A stretch of DNA of 64,000 nt from Phytomonospora sp040655735 (GTDB taxonomy: Bacteria; Actinomycetota; Actinomycetes; Mycobacteriales; Micromonosporaceae): assembly GCF_040655735.1 (NCBI RefSeq), contig NZ_JBFAKK010000003.1:372001-436000 (forward strand), written 5' to 3'. This document shows, one piece after another, positions 61,052 through 64,000 of this stretch. The notes beneath the pieces are model-generated. The model made no database searches. It saw only the letters and a program-made list of their open reading frames with translations, and had not been told where the DNA came from. Positions within the stretch are counted from its first letter, which is position 1, and every line of letters begins with the position of its first letter. The translations under genes and the position numbers were made by a program.

Positions 61052-62278
61052 ATGAGTGAGACGGTTCCCGTTCCGCACGGCCTTCCGATGGACCGCGACG
61101 CCGGCCCCTTCGACCCGCCCAGTGAGATCACCCGTATCCGCGACGCGCGCCCGGTCAGTCCGCTGATCTTCCCCGACGGGCACGAGGGCTGGCTCGTCAC
61201 CGGCTACGACGCCGTCCGCGGGCTCCTGGCCGACACCCGGTTCAGTTCCCGGCAGGACCTCGGCATCCTCCACATGCCCTACGAGACACCCGGCATGCCG
61301 GCCCCCACCGAACCGTCCCCGCAGACGCCGGGCCTGTTCATCGCGATGGACCCGCCCGACCACACGCGCCTGCGGCGCAAGCTCACCGGCGCCTTCACCG
61401 TCAAGCGCATGAAGCGCCTCGAAGAGCAGATCGTCGACATCGCCGAGCGGCGGCTCGACCGGATGGCGAGCCTCGCGCCACCGGTCGACCTCGTCAAGGA
61501 GTTCGCGCTGCCGGTGCCATCGCTGGTGATCTGCGAACTGCTGGGCGTGCCCTACGCCGACCGGGAGACCTTCCAGGTCAACTCCGCGAAGTTCCTGGAG
61601 AAGGAGGTGACGCTGGAGGACAAGATGGCCGCCTATGGGGCGCTGACCACCTACCTCGCCGAACTGGTCACCGGCAAGCGCGCCGCCCCCGGCGAGGACA
61701 TCCTGTCCGACCTCGCCCGTGACGAGGACCTGAGCATCGAGGAACTCGTCGGCATCGGCTTCCTGCTGCTCCTCGCCGGCCACGAGACCACCGCCAACAT
61801 GCTGGCGCTGGGCGCCTTCGCGCTCCTGGAGAACCCCGCGCAGCTCGCCGAACTGCGCGCCGACCCGGACCTGACGCCCGGTGCCGTCGAGGAGCTCCTG
61901 CGCTACCTGACCATCGCCGACGTCTTCTACCGCTACGCCGCCGAGGACGTCGAACTCGGCGGCGAGACCATCCCCGAGGGCTCGACGGTCATCATCTCGC
62001 TGCTGGCCGCCAACCGCGACCCGCGACGCTTCGACGACCCCGACTCCCTGGACATCCACCGCAAGGCACGCGGCCACCTGTCCTTCGGCCACGGCGTCCA
62101 CCAGTGCCTCGGGCAGCAGCTGGCCCGCATCGAGATGCGCGCGGGCTTCGACGGACTGTTCCGGCGTTTCCCCGACCTGGCGCTCGCCGTCCCCGCCGGT
62201 GAGGTGCGGGTCAAGAGCGACATGAACATCTACGGCGTCCACGAGCTGCCGGTCACCTGGACCGAGACGGCCGCCTGA
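61052..62278 (+). CDS. Cytochrome P450
   Basis: A 408-residue soluble monooxygenase. The I helix carries AGHETTANML (acid-Thr pair), the K helix EELLRY (E-x-x-R), and the heme loop FGHGVHQCLGQQLAR with Cys352 as iron ligand. Layout and MDPPDHTRLRRKLTGAFT resemble the CYP105/CYP107 classes of actinomycetes, which oxidise specialised metabolites. ATG 61052 follows GAGAGGA. No ferredoxin gene is beside it. The SARP-type boxes upstream suggest control by a pathway activator. Confidence 0.94.
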   Translation: MSETVPVPHGLPMDRDAGPFDPPSEITRIRDARPVSPLIFPDGHEGWLVTGYDAVRGLLADTRFSSRQDLGILHMPYETPGMPAPTEPSPQTPGLFIAMDPPDHTRLRRKLTGAFTVKRMKRLEEQIVDIAERRLDRMASLAPPVDLVKEFALPVPSLVICELLGVPYADRETFQVNSAKFLEKEVTLEDKMAAYGALTTYLAELVTGKRAAPGEDILSDLARDEDLSIEELVGIGFLLLLAGHETTANMLALGAFALLENPAQLAELRADPDLTPGAVEELLRYLTIADVFYRYAAEDVELGGETIPEGSTVIISLLAANRDPRRFDDPDSLDIHRKARGHLSFGHGVHQCLGQQLARIEMRAGFDGLFRRFPDLALAVPAGEVRVKSDMNIYGVHELPVTWTETAA

Positions 62279-62286
62279 CGGTCGAC

Positions 62287-62327
62287 CCGTCCGGTGGACC
62301 CGCCCGGCGGGCGGATCCACCGGACGG
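62287..62327. terminator. Bidirectional terminator between P450 and ABC permease genes
   Basis: A 19-bp stem with a single mismatch, closing on GGC, fills the 51-base gap between two convergent stop codons. Confidence 0.8.
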
Positions 62328-62329
62328 CC

Positions 62330-63526
62330 TCAGCTCGCCGTCAGCGCCTCCGTCGGCGACAGGCGCGCCGCCCGGATCGCCGGGTACAGCCCGGCGACCG
62401 CGCCGATCGCCAGCGTCGCGGCGACCCCGCCGGCCGTCGCCCAGACCGGCACCACCGTGGGCCAGGACTGGGTCGCGGAGTAGAGCGTGGTGACCGCGAT
62501 CCCGACGACCACACCGCCGACCCCGCCCATCGCCGACAGAAGCAGCGACTCGGCGAGGAACTGCAACCTGATCTGCCCGCGCGTGGCGCCCAGCGACCGG
62601 CGCAACCCGATCTCGGATCGGCGCTCCAGCACCGAGATCACCATCGTGTTGGCCACCCCGACCCCGCCGACCAGCAGCGCCACGCCTCCCAGGCCCAGGA
62701 GCAGTGCCGTGAAGGCCTCCTCGGTGGCCTGGCGCGCCACCAGCGCGTCGGAGGGCCGCGACACCTTCACCTCGTTCGGGCTCTCCGGGTTCGCCGTCGC
62801 CGCCAGCAGCTCCCGCACAGAGGCGACCGAGTCGTCCTCGATGCGCGTGTAGACGGTCGTGGGATGCCCGTCGAAACCCAGCAGCGACTCCGCCGCCGGC
62901 CACCCGACCAGCGCCGCGTTGTCCAGTTCGGGCGCCAGCGCCACCGCGTCGAGGATCCCGACCACGGTGAACCACCGCTCGCCCAGCCAGACCTGCACGT
63001 CGGGGGAGGCCGCGGGCACGCCCAGCAGGCGGGCCGTCGACGAGCCCAGCACCACCGCCGGGTAGCCCTCGGTCGCGCCGTTGAGCCACGTCCCGTCGGC
63101 GAGTTCGGCCGCGACGGTCTCGGTGAGGCCGAGCTGGACGGCCAGCACCGAGATGCCGCCCGACTCCGCCTCGGGGATCTGGTCGCTGCGGTAGACCTTC
63201 GCGTCGGCCACCTCTCCGGTCGCCGCGACCACCGTCACCGGCTCGATCCGCGCGATCATCCGCGGCGAGTCCGGCGGGAGGGTGGCCGAGGACCCGTTCA
63301 TCGACTGGCCCGGTGCGACGGTGAGCAGGTTCGTGCCCAGCGCGGCGAGGGTCCGGTCGAGCCCGGCCCGGCTCGACGAGGAGATCCCGACCACCGCGAT
63401 CATCGCCGCGATCCCGATCGCGATGCCCAGCGCCGACAGGAATGCCCGCAGCGGGCGGGTGCGCAGGCCGGCCGCGCCGACGCCGAGGACGTCGCGCGGG
63501 CTCAGCCGCGCCGGAACGAGCGCCAT
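62330..63526 (-). CDS. MacB-like ABC transporter permease
   Basis: A 398-residue permease with the MacB layout: N-terminal helix (FLSALGIAIGIAAMIAVVGI), a periplasm-facing domain (residues 50-270), then three helices in ALLLGLGGVALLVGGVGVAN, MGGVGGVVVGIAVTTLYS and VAATLAIGAVAGLYPAIRAA. The conserved ERRSEIGLRRSLGATRGQI segment contacts the ATPase. ATG 63526 lies one base after the ATPase stop (TGAGATG). It probably exports a peptide, lipid or antibiotic. Confidence 0.9.
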   Translation of the reverse strand: MALVPARLSPRDVLGVGAAGLRTRPLRAFLSALGIAIGIAAMIAVVGISSSSRAGLDRTLAALGTNLLTVAPGQSMNGSSATLPPDSPRMIARIEPVTVVAATGEVADAKVYRSDQIPEAESGGISVLAVQLGLTETVAAELADGTWLNGATEGYPAVVLGSSTARLLGVPAASPDVQVWLGERWFTVVGILDAVALAPELDNAALVGWPAAESLLGFDGHPTTVYTRIEDDSVASVRELLAATANPESPNEVKVSRPSDALVARQATEEAFTALLLGLGGVALLVGGVGVANTMVISVLERRSEIGLRRSLGATRGQIRLQFLAESLLLSAMGGVGGVVVGIAVTTLYSATQSWPTVVPVWATAGGVAATLAIGAVAGLYPAIRAARLSPTEALTAS

Positions 63527-63527
63527 C

Positions 63528-64000
63528 TCAGACCACCGCCCCGTCGCGCAGGGCGACCTGGCGCGGCAGCGCCGAGGACAGCTCGCGGTCGTGGGTGATG
63601 ATGACGATCGTCGTACCCGCCGCGTTGAGCTCCCGCAGCAGCGTCATCACGCCCTCGCCGGATACCGAGTCGAGGTTGCCCGTCGGCTCGTCGGCCAGCA
63701 GCAGCGCCGGCTCCCCGACGACGGCCCGCGCGATCGCGACCCGCTGCCGCTCACCGCCGGACAACTCGTGCGGGACGTGCCCGAGCCGGTCCCCGAGCCC
63801 GACGCGCTCCAAAGTGGACACCGCCCGGCGGCGGCGCTCGCGCGGCGGGACGCCGGCGTAGAGCAGACCGTCGGCGACGTTGTCGACCGCCGGCAGTCCC
63901 GGCGCCAGGTGGAAGGACTGGAAGACGAAACCGATCCGCCGCGCCCGCAGCGCCGACAGCCGCCGGTCGGACAGCGACGCCACGTCGTGACCGTCGACCC
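63528..64000 (-). CDS. MacB/LolD-type ABC ATPase, partial at right edge
   Basis: The C-terminal 157 codons are in the window; the start and Walker A lie beyond 64000. Visible are VDGHDVASLSDRRLSALRAR, IGFVFQSFHLAPGLPAVDNV (Q-loop), LSGGERQRVAIARAVV (signature), LLLADEPTGNLD (Walker B) and VIITHD (H-loop). It is paired with the permease gene one base downstream. Confidence 0.92.
   Translation of the reverse strand, partial: VDGHDVASLSDRRLSALRARRIGFVFQSFHLAPGLPAVDNVADGLLYAGVPPRERRRRAVSTLERVGLGDRLGHVPHELSGGERQRVAIARAVVGEPALLLADEPTGNLDSVSGEGVMTLLRELNAAGTTIVIITHDRELSSALPRQVALRDGAVV

Noticed and set aside
57637..61200. Very long minus-strand frame across the second SARP and NlpC genes
   Set aside because: Low-complexity Arg/Pro/His composition is the +1/-1 shadow of GC-rich coding; the true frame shows NB-ARC and TPR motifs.

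Overview
The window comes from a high-GC actinomycete chromosome. Evidence: GTG and TTG starts are common, an actinobacterial-style housekeeping block runs thrB-rho-rpmE-prfA-prmC-(RNHCP gene)-sua5-phosphatase-atp, rho carries a long Arg/Asp-rich insertion, a DUF2550 gene lies beside atpC, and there are AfsR/SARP regulators, an F420-type oxidoreductase, a P450 and many leaderless-looking starts. The genus cannot be fixed from the sequence; Glycomycetales or Micromonosporales are guesses only.

Layout. 0-9.7 kb (accessory): start of a MarR-like regulator, a 1387-residue STAND NTPase with WD40 repeats, an FtsX-type ABC exporter with its ATPase and an ArsR-like regulator, then an SPFH membrane protein with a small ribbon-helix-helix partner. 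9.7-24 kb (core): thrB, rho with a structured leader, a secreted phosphodiester glycosidase/metallophosphatase fusion, rpmE, prfA, prmC, an RNHCP gene, sua5 and a low-molecular-weight phosphatase. Two intruders split prfA from prmC: a truncated Uma2 nuclease gene and a TPR-GGDEF diguanylate cyclase. 23.6-33.2 kb: the F-type ATP synthase operon (atpI, atpZ, atpB, E, F, H, A, G, D), a strong hairpin and a Tat-exported LD-carboxypeptidase gene placed between atpD and atpC, then atpC and DUF2550. 33.2-45 kb: a siderophore-interacting flavin reductase behind an IdeR/DtxR-like iron box, an ISL3 transposase remnant, a GH95 glycosidase, a DrrAB-like exporter, PduO-type adenosyltransferase, 3-hydroxyacyl-CoA dehydrogenase, two tandem paralogous MFS exporters and an acyltransferase pair resembling OlsB/OlsA.

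45-49.5 kb is a tight four-gene minus-strand operon: an 88-residue helical protein, a 260-residue helical protein, an 883-residue FtsK/HerA-like ATPase and a two-helix membrane protein. I cannot assign it to a described system. 49.6-64 kb is a regulatory and specialised-metabolism-like region: Lrp regulator, F420-type oxidoreductase with a deaminase, a decayed caspase-like gene, a small secreted cysteine protein, two AfsR-family SARP regulators, LysR with an EamA exporter, a secreted SH3-NlpC/P60 protein, a P450 and a MacB-like ABC exporter.

The most striking signal is three sets of heptamer direct repeats, each with exactly three copies at an 11-base period. This is the geometry known for SARP binding sites. 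One set (CGTCTAC type, 52386-52414) lies in front of the small secreted protein gene directly downstream of the first SARP gene, an arrangement like afsR-afsS. A second set with the same heptamer lies upstream of that SARP gene (55338-55366). A third set with a different heptamer (GTGTCAG type, 60976-61004) lies in front of the P450 gene close to the second SARP gene. The inference is two separate SARP circuits with distinct operators, readable from sequence.
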